Assembly: GCA_013334865.1 (NCBI GenBank)
Contig: JAAXWS010000005.1
Coordinates: forward strand, 90,704-154,703
DNA from: Chlorobiaceae bacterium
GTDB taxonomy: Bacteria; Bacteroidota; Chlorobiia; Chlorobiales; Chlorobiaceae
Reading direction: 5' to 3'
DNA: 64,000 bases
Shown here: positions 54,331-63,448 of the stretch, one piece after another
Numbering within the stretch: position 1 is the stretch's first letter
Layout of the letters: each line of letters opens with the position of its first letter
Position numbers and translations under genes: made by a program
The notes under the pieces: model-generated
Database searches by the model: none
What the model saw: only the letters and a program-made list of their open reading frames with translations
What the model was told of the DNA's origin: nothing

Positions 54331-54362
54331 TACCGCATTTATGGTATTTTGAGGGTATTCAG
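54331..54362 (+). promoter_or_regulatory. Sulfur-regulon promoter/operator motif between metB-like gene and sulfite reductase operon
   Basis: TACCGCATTTATGGTA is a near-palindrome followed ten bases on by GGTAT. The same 32-base pattern, in the same orientation to its gene, occurs before the sulfate-binding-protein gene (63608-63639), matching at about 24 of 32 positions. Here it lies between divergent metB-like and sulfite reductase units and may control both. Confidence 0.65.
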
Positions 54363-54461
54363 TTGGATTCGCGCGCAGTTAAGGTTTCTTTGTCGCTGTC
54401 TGTTTCAGATGGCCGCACGGACACCAGGTGAATCCGCCTGCTTTCAGAGGGACAGACGATT

Positions 54462-54535
54462 GGCGACGTGGGTGAGTGGCTCAAACCGAGGTCTGCAAAA
54501 CCGTCTTCCCGCAAGTTCGAATCTTGCCGTCGCCG
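54462..54535 (+). tRNA. tRNA-Cys-like gene (GCA anticodon) in the sulfite reductase operon leader
   Basis: Acceptor stem GGCGACG (54462-54468) pairs with CGTCGCC (54528-54534). The D loop holds GAGTGGCTCAA. The anticodon loop is CTGCAAA with GCA at 54495-54497, and the T arm GCAAG-TTCGAAT-CTTGC is perfect. Oddities: the D-arm reads like tRNA-Ser, base 73 is G (normal bacterial tRNA-Cys has U73, a main identity base for CysRS), the anticodon stem has an A-G mismatch and a G-U pair, and CCG follows in place of CCA. It lies 74 bases before the sulfite reductase start. It may be a poor CysRS substrate or a specialised tRNA. Confidence 0.75.
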
Positions 54536-54608
54536 CCGTTCGTACCCGATCACCGCTTCATCCGGAAGGCATGGTGCTCCGGGTATTCTCAATGAAAACA
54601 GCACAAAG

Positions 54609-55514
54609 ATGTCAGAAAAAACGCTGGACCAGGCTGCGCTGAAGAAGATCGGCATGATGCGCCAGGTGCAACCCGATTATTATGTCATGCGCCTTAAGGC
54701 GGTCGGTGGCGAACTGACCGCCCCTCAGCTTGCGAGGATCGCCGAGGTTGCCGAGAAATACGGCCGGGGCCAGGTGCACCTTTCGACAAGGCAGGGGGTC
54801 GAGATCCATTACGTCCATAAGGATAACCTGGAGGCAGCCCGCAACGACCTTGCCGATGCCGGTGTCGAGATGGGGGCATGCGGACCGCGCGTCCGGAGCG
54901 TCGTAGCCTGCCCGGGCAGTGAGACCTGCCGCCTGGGCGTGCTCGACACCAAGCCGTTGAGTCGGGAGTTCGATGCGCGTTATTTCAAGCAGGAGATGCC
55001 CTCCAAGTTCAAGATCGCCGTCACCGGATGTTCGAGCAACTGCACCAAGGCCAACGAGAACGACATCGGCGTGAGGGGCGCCATCGATCCACGGTGGGAG
55101 GCCGACGAATGCACCGACTGCGGGCTGTGCGTCACCGTCTGTCCGCTTGGCGCCATCGGACGCCGCGATGGCGACGACGGCCAGGGGCGCGATTATCATT
55201 ACGCGATCGACGAGGCGGCATGCATCAACTGTACCATCTGCACCTCACTCTGCCCGACCGCGGCATGGGCCGTCGGCAGGCGTGGCCATACGATCTTCAT
55301 CGGGGGGACCATGGGACGCAAACCCCGTTTCGCCTCGGTGCTGAAAAAGATCGTTGAGTCCGAAGATGAGGTCTACGCGCTGGTGGAGGCATCGATCTCA
55401 TGGTATCGCGAAAACGGTTTGAAGAAAGAGCGGTTCGGCCATACGATCGACCGTGTCGGCCTGGAAAAATGCAAGGAGGAGATATTTGCAAGAGCAGGAT
55501 CACAGCAGGATTGA
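54609..55514 (+). CDS. Siroheme sulfite reductase with ferredoxin domain (AsrC-like, assimilatory)
   Basis: A 301-residue protein starting MSEKTLDQAALKKIG at 54609. It holds the siroheme/4Fe-4S Cys pairs (CPGSETCRLG and TGCSSNCTKA) and, from about residue 160, two further 4Fe-4S motifs (CTDCGLCVTVCP and CINCTICTSLCP). This is the layout of the anaerobic sulfite reductase C subunit and of small nitrite/sulfite reductases. It would reduce sulfite to sulfide for cysteine synthesis, with electrons from ferredoxin. It is first in the rightward operon with the TusA-like, cysH, cysD and cysN genes. Confidence 0.88.
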   Translation: MSEKTLDQAALKKIGMMRQVQPDYYVMRLKAVGGELTAPQLARIAEVAEKYGRGQVHLSTRQGVEIHYVHKDNLEAARNDLADAGVEMGACGPRVRSVVACPGSETCRLGVLDTKPLSREFDARYFKQEMPSKFKIAVTGCSSNCTKANENDIGVRGAIDPRWEADECTDCGLCVTVCPLGAIGRRDGDDGQGRDYHYAIDEAACINCTICTSLCPTAAWAVGRRGHTIFIGGTMGRKPRFASVLKKIVESEDEVYALVEASISWYRENGLKKERFGHTIDRVGLEKCKEEIFARAGSQQD

Positions 55515-55746
55515 AAACATCGACCTTCGCGGGGTCTCCTGCCCGGTGAATGCGACCATGGCGAAAAAAGCCATCTCACAGCTCCACGAAGGAGAGACTG
55601 TCAGGATCATCTTCGATTCGGGAGAGTCCCTGATCCGGGCCGTGAGGTCGATCAACGACGCCGGTTACCGGATCGTCAAAAGCGAACAGCTCGACAACGC
55701 CGTGGCCGTCATCGTCGGCAAGGGCAAACCGGCCGAAAGGCCATGA
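55486..55746 (+). CDS. TusA/SirA-like sulfur carrier protein
   Basis: An 86-residue protein. The TTG at 55486 stands 6 bases behind AGGAGGAG, so it is the likely start, overlapping the sulfite reductase gene by 29 bases. The active Cys is in DLRGVSCPVNATMAKKAI, where TusA proteins have CPxP; here the second Pro is Asn. TusA-like proteins carry sulfur as persulfide. Placed between sulfite reductase and APS reductase, it may deliver or accept sulfur from the reductase. Confidence 0.82.
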   Translation: MQEQDHSRIENIDLRGVSCPVNATMAKKAISQLHEGETVRIIFDSGESLIRAVRSINDAGYRIVKSEQLDNAVAVIVGKGKPAERP

Positions 55747-56474
55747 CACAGGAGTCTATGGGAAAGGAACGTGCATCGCAGCTGAGCAGCCAGTGGGCAG
55801 GCCGGAGGCCCGAGGAGATACTCCGCCTGGCCCTGGAAACTTTCGGCAGGGACAGGATAGCCTTTTCGAGCAGCCTCGGGGCCGAGGACCAGGTCATCAC
55901 CGACCTCATCCACCGAGAGGAGCTCGAGGTGCCGCTGTTCACACTCGACACCGGCCGCCTCCACCAGGAGACCTACGACGTGCTTGACGCCACCCGCCAC
56001 CGTTACGGCATGAAGGTCGAGGTACTCTTTCCCGAAGCCTCCTCGGTCGAACGCCTTGTTACGGAACACGGTCCCAATCTCTTCTACCTGGGCATCGATA
56101 AGCGCAAGGAGTGTTGCCATGCCAGGAAGATCGAACCGCTGAAACGGAAGCTCTCCACACTTGACGCCTGGATCTGCGGCCTGCGGCGCGAACAGTCGGT
56201 AACCCGACTCGATGTCGATGTCGTGGAATGGGACGAGGCCTTCGGCCTCTTCAAGGTCAATCCCCTGGTCGATGCCTCCGAAGCGTGGGTCTGGGAGTAC
56301 ATCCGCTCGAACGGCGTGCCCTACAACCGACTGCACGACCAGGGCTTCCCGAGCATCGGGTGCGCACCATGCACCCGGGCTGTAGAACCGGGCGAGGATG
56401 TCCGTGCCGGACGATGGTGGTGGGAGCAGGCGGAGCATCGTGAGTGCGGACTGCACCGTCATAAGGATAAGTAA
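55743..56474 (+). CDS. cysH: APS reductase (assimilatory, CysH family)
   Basis: A 243-residue enzyme that reduces adenylyl sulfate to sulfite. Four Cys that bind a 4Fe-4S cluster are visible: KECCHARK and GCAPCTRAV, together with the catalytic C-terminal Cys in HRECGLH. This CC...CxxC arrangement marks the APS-using enzyme, not the PAPS type. SSSLGAEDQVITDLI is the nucleotide-binding start. It overlaps the TusA-like gene by 4 bases. Confidence 0.93.
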   Translation: MTQESMGKERASQLSSQWAGRRPEEILRLALETFGRDRIAFSSSLGAEDQVITDLIHREELEVPLFTLDTGRLHQETYDVLDATRHRYGMKVEVLFPEASSVERLVTEHGPNLFYLGIDKRKECCHARKIEPLKRKLSTLDAWICGLRREQSVTRLDVDVVEWDEAFGLFKVNPLVDASEAWVWEYIRSNGVPYNRLHDQGFPSIGCAPCTRAVEPGEDVRAGRWWWEQAEHRECGLHRHKDK

Positions 56475-56489
56475 CATAGAACCCGTACG

Positions 56490-57368
56490 ATGAACCATCT
56501 TGATAAACTTGAGGCGCAGAGCGTCTACATCCTCAGGGAGGCATACCGGGAATTCAAGAGCCTCTGCATGCTCTGGTCCATCGGCAAGGACAGTACGGTG
56601 CTGCTGTGGCTCGCCCGTAAGGCCTTCTTCGGCCACGTGCCGATCCCGCTCGTGCACATCGACACCCATTTCAAGATCCCAGAGATGATCGAGTACCGGG
56701 ACCGCATGGCGCTCGAGTGGAACCTGAACATGATCTACGGCGAGAACCGCGAGGCGGTTGTGGCGAAGCAGACCTTTCCGGACGGAAACACCGACCGGAT
56801 AACCTGCTGCCGCCATCTGAAGAGCGAGGCGCTGAAGCGCACCCTCTCGGGGGAGTGGCCCCGCTACCGTATGAACCATGACCTGAAGCGCTACGAACCG
56901 GACGAAAAGAACGAACCCTATACCGGCGTGATCGTCGGCGTCAGGGCTGACGAGGAGGGGAGCCGCTCCAAGGAGCGCTACTTCTCGCCACGTGACAGCG
57001 GCAACTCGTGGGACGTCGGCGACCAGCCCCCGGAGTTCTGGAACCAGTTCAAGACCGATTTCGCCCCGGGAACCCATGTAAGGATCCACCCCCTGCTGGA
57101 CTGGACCGAACTCAATATCTGGGAGTACATCGAGCGCGAAAACATTCCGATCGTGTCGCTCTATTTCGACCGGGGCGAAGGCACCCGGTACCGTTCGCTC
57201 GGCTGCTGGCCATGCACGAACCCGATCGAATCCTCCTCCCGCACGCTCTCTGAGATCATCGATGAACTCGGCAGCGGCAGCCTCGCCGGCGTCGCCGAGC
57301 GCTCCGGCCGGGCGCAGGACAAGGAGGACGGTGGGCTGGAGACCCTCCGCCGCGACGGATATATGTAA
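56490..57368 (+). CDS. cysD: Sulfate adenylyltransferase subunit 2
   Basis: A 292-residue ATP pyrophosphatase subunit that forms APS from ATP and sulfate together with CysN. Landmarks: [20 protein letters not shown] (PP-loop), [39 protein letters not shown] and [17 protein letters not shown], all at normal positions. An inverted repeat separates it from cysN. Confidence 0.97.
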   Translation: MNHLDKLEAQSVYILREAYREFKSLCMLWSIGKDSTVLLWLARKAFFGHVPIPLVHIDTHFKIPEMIEYRDRMALEWNLNMIYGENREAVVAKQTFPDGNTDRITCCRHLKSEALKRTLSGEWPRYRMNHDLKRYEPDEKNEPYTGVIVGVRADEEGSRSKERYFSPRDSGNSWDVGDQPPEFWNQFKTDFAPGTHVRIHPLLDWTELNIWEYIERENIPIVSLYFDRGEGTRYRSLGCWPCTNPIESSSRTLSEIIDELGSGSLAGVAERSGRAQDKEDGGLETLRRDGYM

Positions 57369-57404
57369 CACAGCCATACATCTGTAGCATATTGACCTGA
57401 ATCA

Positions 57405-57476
57405 ATCGAAATCGGCATCGGTATCGAAATCGCAATCCAAATCGATTTCGATACCGATACCGATGCCGATTTCGAT
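57405..57476. repeat. Large inverted repeat of hexamer units between cysD and cysN
   Basis: The left arm (57405-57432) and right arm (57443-57476) are complementary except for one extra GGTATC unit in the right arm. The arms consist of GAAATC/GGCATC/GGTATC-type hexamers around the loop CAATCCAAAT. The RNA would form a ~28-bp hairpin inside the operon transcript. It may stabilise the upstream mRNA, uncouple cysD from cysN levels, or be a slippage-prone repeat. Confidence 0.9.
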
Positions 57477-57530
57477 GGCGCGTACTACTTGAAAGCAGAA
57501 GAGGCTGTTCTATCCAATAGTTCAACAAAT

Positions 57531-59345
57531 ATGAAGAGTGAAGGGATGCATACAAGATCGCAGATGAACATCGTCATCGTTGGCCATGTTGACCACGGCA
57601 AGAGCACGGTCATCGGGCGTCTTCTGGCCGATACGGGGTCGCTGCCTGAAGGGAAGCTCGATGCGGTCAGGGAGTCCTGCCGCAGGAACTCGAAGCCCTT
57701 CGAGTACGCCTTCCTGCTCGACGCCCTCAAGGACGAGCAGTCGCAGGGCATCACCATCGACACGGCGCGATGCTTCTTCAAGACCGCCTACAGGGACTAC
57801 ATCATCATCGACGCCCCCGGCCATATCGAGTTCCTCAAGAACATGATCACCGGTGCCTCGCGCGCCGAGGCGGCGCTACTCGTGATCGACGCCCACGAGG
57901 GTATCCGCGAGAACTCGAAACGCCATGGCCACATGGTCGCCATGCTCGGCGTCAGGCAGGTGACCGTGCTGGTCAACAAGATGGACCTGGCCGACTACCG
58001 CCAGGCCGATTTCGAGGCGCTGAAGGAGGAGTACACGGCCTACCTGAGGCAGATCGACGTCGAGCCGGTCAGCTTCATTCCGGTCAGCGCACGCGAAGGC
58101 GACAACATCGCGTCTCCATCCCCAGCCATGCCCTGGTACGAAGGGCCGACCGTGCTCGGGCAGCTTGACCGCTTCCGCAGTGGTGGTGAGCTCAGGGACA
58201 AGCCGTTCCGGCTCCCGGTCCAGGATATCTACAAGTTCACCCAATCCGGGGACGACCGCAGGATCGTGGCCGGCACGATTGAGGCCGGCACCGTAGCGGC
58301 CGGCGAGGAGGTGCTTTTCCTGCCCTCCGGCAAACGGTCGTCGATCGCGTCCATCGAATCGTTCAACACTCCCGTAAAGCATTCGGCCGAAGCCGGCGAG
58401 GCGAGCGGCTTCACCCTCGCCACCCAGATCTACATCAGGCCCGGCGAGCTTATGGTGAGGCCCTCCGACCCTCAGCCTGAAGTAGGGACCCGATTCAGGG
58501 CGAACATCTTCTGGGTCGGCCGCGTACCGATGTCGCCCGAGAAGGAGTACAAGCTGAAGCTCGGCACCGCGCGCGCCACGGTGCGGCTTGCCGGGATCGT
58601 CAGCACCCTCGACGCCTCCGATCTCCGCCTGAGCCGCACCAAGCAGCAGCTCGACAACAGGGACGTGGGCGAATGCATCCTCGAGACGACGAGGCCGATC
58701 GCCTTCGACCTCGCGTCGACGAGCGAGACGACCGGACGGTTCGTCATCGTGGACAACTACGAGATCGCCGGCGGCGGCATCGTGCTCGAGAACCTCTCCG
58801 GCGGCGAAACCATCCTCGAACGCCATATCCGCGAGCGGGAAAGCCACTGGGAGACCGGTAACGTGCTGGCTGCCGACCGGGAGCGGGCCAACCGCCACCG
58901 TGCGAAGTTCATCGTCATCACCGGCCCTCCGCACACCGGCAAGCGCGCCCTCGCCAGGGAGCTCGAGAGCTTGCTCTTCAGGAACGCCTGCAGCACCTAC
59001 TACCTCGGCATGGCGGCCATCGAACACGGCCTGGAGGCAGATCTCAGGCGCCATGGAGACCATGCGGAGGAGCGGCTCCGCAGGATCGGCGAACTCGCCA
59101 GGATCATGACAGATGCCGGCCAGATCTTCATCACGGCCATCGACGATGCGGACGACCGGGACATCGAGACCCTCAAGCTCCTCAACGAGCCGAATGAGAT
59201 CCTTGTGGTCGGGGTGGGGGAGAACGATTTCGTCTCCACGACCCCCGACCTCGACATCGATTCGATCGACGACCTTTTCCTTGCCGTAAGCCGGATCGCC
59301 GAACTGCTCGCCTCAAAGGAGATCATATCGGATTACCAGATCTGA
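57531..59345 (+). CDS. cysN: Sulfate adenylyltransferase subunit 1 with degenerate APS kinase-like domain (CysNC)
   Basis: A 604-residue protein. The GTPase part (about 1-420) has [26 protein letters not shown] and NKMDLADY, and drives APS synthesis with CysD. The C-terminal ~180 residues correspond to APS kinase, but the usual Walker A GLSGSGKST is [14 protein letters not shown], and the FISP region is replaced. Since CysH here is of the APS type, PAPS is not needed and loss of kinase activity would be tolerated; that is inference. Start: ATG 57531 chosen; TTG 57489 and ATG 57546 also possible. Confidence 0.93.
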   Translation: MKSEGMHTRSQMNIVIVGHVDHGKSTVIGRLLADTGSLPEGKLDAVRESCRRNSKPFEYAFLLDALKDEQSQGITIDTARCFFKTAYRDYIIIDAPGHIEFLKNMITGASRAEAALLVIDAHEGIRENSKRHGHMVAMLGVRQVTVLVNKMDLADYRQADFEALKEEYTAYLRQIDVEPVSFIPVSAREGDNIASPSPAMPWYEGPTVLGQLDRFRSGGELRDKPFRLPVQDIYKFTQSGDDRRIVAGTIEAGTVAAGEEVLFLPSGKRSSIASIESFNTPVKHSAEAGEASGFTLATQIYIRPGELMVRPSDPQPEVGTRFRANIFWVGRVPMSPEKEYKLKLGTARATVRLAGIVSTLDASDLRLSRTKQQLDNRDVGECILETTRPIAFDLASTSETTGRFVIVDNYEIAGGGIVLENLSGGETILERHIRERESHWETGNVLAADRERANRHRAKFIVITGPPHTGKRALARELESLLFRNACSTYYLGMAAIEHGLEADLRRHGDHAEERLRRIGELARIMTDAGQIFITAIDDADDRDIETLKLLNEPNEILVVGVGENDFVSTTPDLDIDSIDDLFLAVSRIAELLASKEIISDYQI

Positions 59346-59363
59346 CTCCTGAATCCTGCGTGT

Positions 59364-59411
59364 AAATGGAAAGGGCCGGCGACATCATCGATGCGCCGGC
59401 CCTTTCCATTT
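59364..59411. terminator. Strong bidirectional terminator between cysN and cysA
   Basis: An 18-bp perfect stem (GGAAAGGGCCGGCG core) with a 12-base loop, flanked by an A-run and T-run, closes both the rightward cysN operon and the leftward sulfate transporter operon. Confidence 0.95.
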
Positions 59412-59442
59412 TTTTGCCGTATGACCCTCCCGCCCGAACTCC

Positions 59443-60516
59443 TCAGATCTCGTAGTCGCCGGTGAAGACCTTTACGCGGTCCAGGGTGATGAAAACCTCG
59501 TCGCCTTTCGAGAGCTGGAGGTTGCGCCAGATATCACGGGGGATTTCGGCCTCGATCGGCTTGTCGAAGGCGGCGGTTTCCAGCTCGAGCCCGATCTGGC
59601 CGCCCATGAGGCGGATCTCCCTGATGATGCCGGCAAGGTCGTTTTCGCCGCTGCGGATCCTGCTGACGCCGATCTCATGCGGCCGGATGAACGCCTGTCC
59701 GTCGCTCGCCTCAGGCAGGCCTGAGGCATGTCCCGCCTCGATCAGCTGGTCCCCGACGAGCACCTTGCCATCCTTCACGCGTCCGTGGAACACGTTGACG
59801 TTGCCCAGGAAATTGTAGACGAAAGCGTTTGCCGGATGGTCGTAGACCTCCTGCGGGGCGCCCTGCTGCTCGATCTTCCCCTTGTTGATCACCACGATCC
59901 GGTCGGCAAGCTCGAGCGCCTCCTCCTGGTCGTGCGTGACGAAGATGCTGGTGACGTGGATGTCGTCGTGCAGCTTGCGGAGCCACCGGCGCAGCTCCTG
60001 GCGCACCTTGGCGTCGAGCGCCGAGAAGGGTTCGTCCAGCAGCAGCACCTTCGGGTTCACGGCGAGTGCCCTGGCGAGTGCGACACGCTGGCGCTGGCCG
60101 CCTGAGAGCTGCGATGGGTAGCGTTTGATCGCCCAGTCCATCTGCACCAGCTTGAGCAGGTGCTCGACCCTGTCCCGGATCTCGCTTTTCGACGGGCGGG
60201 AGGAGGATGGACGGACCCTGAGGCCGAAGGCGACATTCTCGAAGACGTTGAGCCGCCGGAACAGTGCGTAGTGCTGGAACACGAAGCCCACGTTCTTCTC
60301 CCTGGCAGGAAGGTTCGTCGTGTCACGCTCCTCGAGGATGACGCTGCCGGAATCAGCCGTTTCGAGGCCCGCGATGATCCGGAGCAGGGTGGTCTTGCCG
60401 CAGCCCGACGGGCCGAGCAGGGCCACGAGCTCACCCTTCTGCACGTTCAGCGTGATGTCGTCGAGGGCGGTATATCCGGGATACCTCTTGGTGAGGTTCT
60501 TGATATCGATGCTCAT
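59443..60516 (-). CDS. cysA: Sulfate ABC transporter ATPase
   Basis: A 357-residue ATPase that powers sulfate import. Walker A is GPSGCGKTT, signature [15 protein letters not shown], Walker [13 protein letters not shown], and the His switch [14 protein letters not shown] domain follows. It is last in the leftward order binding protein, CysT, CysW, CysA, and starts 6 bases after the CysW gene ends. It ends before the bidirectional terminator. Confidence 0.96.
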   Translation of the reverse strand: MSIDIKNLTKRYPGYTALDDITLNVQKGELVALLGPSGCGKTTLLRIIAGLETADSGSVILEERDTTNLPAREKNVGFVFQHYALFRRLNVFENVAFGLRVRPSSSRPSKSEIRDRVEHLLKLVQMDWAIKRYPSQLSGGQRQRVALARALAVNPKVLLLDEPFSALDAKVRQELRRWLRKLHDDIHVTSIFVTHDQEEALELADRIVVINKGKIEQQGAPQEVYDHPANAFVYNFLGNVNVFHGRVKDGKVLVGDQLIEAGHASGLPEASDGQAFIRPHEIGVSRIRSGENDLAGIIREIRLMGGQIGLELETAAFDKPIEAEIPRDIWRNLQLSKGDEVFITLDRVKVFTGDYEI

Positions 60517-60522
60517 GTATGG

Positions 60523-61392
60523 TCAGTGTTGGGTCGGTTGATGGTTGTGTACGTTTTTCTCCATCAGTGACTTGATGGCGATGGTGACGAGCGCGAGGAA
60601 TACCAGTATCGTCGAGACGGCGAAAGAGGCCGTGTAGTTGTATTCGCTGTAGAGGATCTCGACATGCAGCGGGATGGTGTTGGTCATGCCCCGGATATGG
60701 CCCGACACGACGGAGACTGCGCCGAATTCGCCGATCGAACGTGCCATGCAGAGGATCATGCCGTACATGAGGCCCCAGCGGATGTTCGGCAGGGTGATCC
60801 TGGAGAATACCTGCCAGCCCCTTGCGCCGAGGGTGATGGCTGCCTCCTCCTCCTCGCGTCCCTGCGCCTCCATGAGCGGGATGAGCTCCCTTGCCACGAA
60901 CGGGAAGGTGACGAAGAGGGTGGCGATGACGATTCCGGGTGTCGAGAAGATGATCTTGATGCCGTGATCCCCGAGCCAGGAGCCGAACCCTGTCCTTGTG
61001 CCCAACAGGAGCACGAAGATGAGGCCGGCGATCACCGGAGAAACTGCGAACGGCAGGTCGAGCAGGCTGACCAGCAGGGTCTTGCCCTTGAAACTGAATT
61101 TTGAGATGGCCCACGCTGCGGTCACGCCGAACACGGCGTTCAGCGGCACGACGATGGCCGCGGTAATGAGGGTGAGCTTCACGGCGGAGAGCGCGAATGG
61201 CTCGCGGATGGCCTCCAGATAGACGGCGACGCCTTTCCTGAGACCTTCGGCGAAGACCAGGCCCAGCGGCATGAAGATGAATATGGCGAAGAAGAGGAGC
61301 GTCAGGAGGATCAGGATGGCCTGAACCGCCGGTGGATCGTTCCTCTTCAGGGGTGCCTTGCGTTGCTCCTGTAGTGTGGTGTTCGTCTGCAT
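60523..61392 (-). CDS. cysW: Sulfate ABC transporter permease CysW
   Basis: A 289-residue inner-membrane permease with six predicted helices. It shows the EAA-type loop that contacts the ATPase (EEEEAAITLGARGWQVFSRI) and CysW-like PFAVSPVIAGLIFVLLLG. It pairs with CysT. It follows CysT by 18 bases. Confidence 0.95.
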   Translation of the reverse strand: MQTNTTLQEQRKAPLKRNDPPAVQAILILLTLLFFAIFIFMPLGLVFAEGLRKGVAVYLEAIREPFALSAVKLTLITAAIVVPLNAVFGVTAAWAISKFSFKGKTLLVSLLDLPFAVSPVIAGLIFVLLLGTRTGFGSWLGDHGIKIIFSTPGIVIATLFVTFPFVARELIPLMEAQGREEEEAAITLGARGWQVFSRITLPNIRWGLMYGMILCMARSIGEFGAVSVVSGHIRGMTNTIPLHVEILYSEYNYTASFAVSTILVFLALVTIAIKSLMEKNVHNHQPTQH

Positions 61393-61410
61393 ATTCCTGA
61401 AATCGGGAGG

Positions 61411-62244
61411 TTATCGGTAGGATTTCTGCTGCCAGCGCTGCACCGCGTTGAGCACGAGGAGCATCGAAAAAGAGATAAGGAGCAGCACGAATGCGACCGA
61501 TGAGGCCCCGTCGTAATCGAACTGGTCGAGCTTGGTCATGATCATAAGGGGGGCGATCTCGGTCTTGAACGGCAGGTTGCCGGCGATGAAGATCACCGAA
61601 CCGTACTCGCCGATGGCCCGTGCAAAGGAGAGCGTAACGCCGGTCAAGAGCGCAGGGAACAGGTGCGGGAGCAGGATCCTGCGGAAGGTCTGCCACCGGG
61701 TAGCGCCGAGGCTCTGGGCCGACTCCTCGATCTCAGGCTCGAGTTCCACGAGGACCGGCTGGAGCGTCCGGACGACGAACGGGAATCCGATGAAGATCAG
61801 TGCCACGACGATGCCTGAAGGTGCGTTGATGATCTGGATGCCGGTCTTCTCGAGATACTGCCCCATCCAGCCGACCGGTGAGTAGAGCGTCGCGAAGCAG
61901 ATGCCGGCCACCGCGGTAGGGAGGGCGAAAGGCAGGTCGACAAGAGCGTCGAGCACCCGCCGGCCCGGGAATCGGTAGCGGACGAGAGTCCATGCCGCCA
62001 GGAATCCGAAGAAGGCGTTGCAGAGGGCTGCGAAGACGGCGGTCGAAAGGCTGAGGCGGTACGAGGCGAGCACCCTCGGAGAGGTGACCGTGGCGATGAA
62101 CGCCTGGGGATCCATTTTGAACGCACCGATGACGATGGTTGCGAGCGGTACGATGACGATGGCCGACAGGTAGAATACCGTGTAGCCCATCGAGAGCCCG
62201 AAGCCGGGAAGGATGTGTCGTTTGTTGCTTTTATACGGCGGCAT
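61411..62244 (-). CDS. cysT: Sulfate ABC transporter permease CysT
   Basis: A 277-residue permease with six predicted helices. Typical parts are ALVDLPFALPTAVAGICFAT, the EAA loop (IEESAQSLGATRWQTFRRI) and GEYGSVIFIAGNLPFKTE. It forms the channel with CysW. It follows the binding-protein gene after a palindromic spacer. Confidence 0.95.
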   Translation of the reverse strand: MPPYKSNKRHILPGFGLSMGYTVFYLSAIVIVPLATIVIGAFKMDPQAFIATVTSPRVLASYRLSLSTAVFAALCNAFFGFLAAWTLVRYRFPGRRVLDALVDLPFALPTAVAGICFATLYSPVGWMGQYLEKTGIQIINAPSGIVVALIFIGFPFVVRTLQPVLVELEPEIEESAQSLGATRWQTFRRILLPHLFPALLTGVTLSFARAIGEYGSVIFIAGNLPFKTEIAPLMIMTKLDQFDYDGASSVAFVLLLISFSMLLVLNAVQRWQQKSYR

Positions 62245-62275
62245 TGCTGTTGTTTCCTTCGAAACCGCAGGTTGG

Positions 62276-62300
62276 AACGGGACCGGAATCCGGTCCCGTT
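62276..62300. repeat. Perfect inverted repeat between binding-protein and cysT genes
   Basis: AACGGGACCGGA and TCCGGTCCCGTT are perfect complements around a single base. The hairpin would protect the 3' end of the binding-protein message and reduce read-through, giving more binding protein than permease. There is no T-run, so it is not a full terminator. Confidence 0.8.
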
Positions 62301-62343
62301 CGCTTGAGGAGTTGGCCTGCGGTTCAGGGTGAATGATCGGGAA

Positions 62344-63363
62344 TCAGGGCGTGTAGATCTGGTCGAATGTTCCGCCGTCGCTGAAGTGCGTCTTCTGCGC
62401 CTGACGCCAGGTTCCGAACAGATCCTTCACGGTGAAGAGCTTGATGTTCGGGAACTGCGATGCGTATTTCTTCGCCGCGGCGGCGCTCCTCGGCCTGTAG
62501 GAGTTCTTTGCGATGATCTCCTGGGCCTGCGGCGTGTACAGGAAGTTCAGGTAGGCTTCCGCAAGCTTCCTGGTGCCGTGCTTGTCGACGTTCCTGTCGA
62601 CGATGGCAACCGGAGGCTCGGCAAGGATGCTGACCGGGGGAGCCACGATCTCGAACTTGTCGGCGCCGAACTCGTTAAGGATCAGGTGCGCTTCGTTCTC
62701 CCAGGCGATCAGCACGTCGCCGAGGCCCCGCTGGGTGAAGGTCAGGGTCGAGCCCCTCGCGCCGGTGTCGAGGACGGGGACGTTCTTGAATATTGCCTTC
62801 ACGAATGCCTTTGCCTGTTCAGCCGAACCGGTTTGCTTCTGCTTGTAGCCCCACGCGGCCAGGTAGTTCCAGCGTGCGCCGCCCGAGGTCTTCGGGTTCG
62901 GGGTGATCACGCCTATGCCCGGTTTCACCAGGTCATCCCAGTTCCTGATGCCCTTCGGGTTGCCTTTGCGGACCACGAAGACGATGGTCGAGGTATAGGG
63001 TGTGCTGTTCTGGGGGAGGCGCTGCTGCCAGTTGGTAGCCAGGAGCTTGCTGTCGGCGATGGCGTCGATGTCGTAGGCAAGCGCCAGGGTGACGACGTCC
63101 GCTTCGAGGCCGTCGATGACGGCGCGGGCCTGCTTGCCGGAACCGCCGTGCGACTGGTTGATCGTGACCGTCTGGCCGGTTTTCTGCTTCCAGTAGCCGG
63201 CGAATGCGGCGTTTTCCGCCTGGTAGAGCTCCCTGGTCGGGTCGTAGGAGACGTTCAACAGCGTGTTCGCCGCCGGCGCTGCCTGCGCGGCGGTGCCGAG
63301 GAGGGATGAAAACAGTGCGATGCCCGCGGTCAGGCGGGAGGTATGTCTGTGGAAGTGTTTCAT
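62344..63363 (-). CDS. sbp: Periplasmic sulfate-binding protein
   Basis: A 339-residue protein with a signal peptide (about 1-28, ending AAQAAPAAN). Family features: [35 protein letters not shown] (sulfate-contacting SGGS-like loop), [34 protein letters not shown] and WENEAHLIL. It captures sulfate outside the membrane and hands it to CysTW. A leader with a Cys-rich peptide and terminator stands before it. Thiosulfate binding is possible as well. Confidence 0.95.
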   Translation of the reverse strand: MKHFHRHTSRLTAGIALFSSLLGTAAQAAPAANTLLNVSYDPTRELYQAENAAFAGYWKQKTGQTVTINQSHGGSGKQARAVIDGLEADVVTLALAYDIDAIADSKLLATNWQQRLPQNSTPYTSTIVFVVRKGNPKGIRNWDDLVKPGIGVITPNPKTSGGARWNYLAAWGYKQKQTGSAEQAKAFVKAIFKNVPVLDTGARGSTLTFTQRGLGDVLIAWENEAHLILNEFGADKFEIVAPPVSILAEPPVAIVDRNVDKHGTRKLAEAYLNFLYTPQAQEIIAKNSYRPRSAAAAKKYASQFPNIKLFTVKDLFGTWRQAQKTHFSDGGTFDQIYTP

Positions 63364-63396
63364 GGTATGGTCCTGGTTCGTTTGAAAATGGATGTC

Positions 63397-63435
63397 AAAA
63401 AAAAGCCGGTCTGCTGGTTGCTCCCAGGACCGGCT
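63397..63435 (-). terminator. Attenuator terminator before the sulfate-binding-protein gene
   Basis: On the minus strand AGCCGGTC pairs with GACCGGCT over 8 bp around a 16-base loop, followed by eight T. It ends 33 bases before the start codon, so it would stop transcription before the gene. ACCGAC of the upstream protector hairpin can pair with AGCCGGT and would then prevent this stem. Confidence 0.9.
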
Positions 63436-63448
63436 GCGAACGGGCTGT

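Noticed and set aside
55665..57377. A 570-codon frame antisense to cysH and cysD
   Set aside because: Both genes it covers are certain; the antisense frame has no domain and shadow-type composition.
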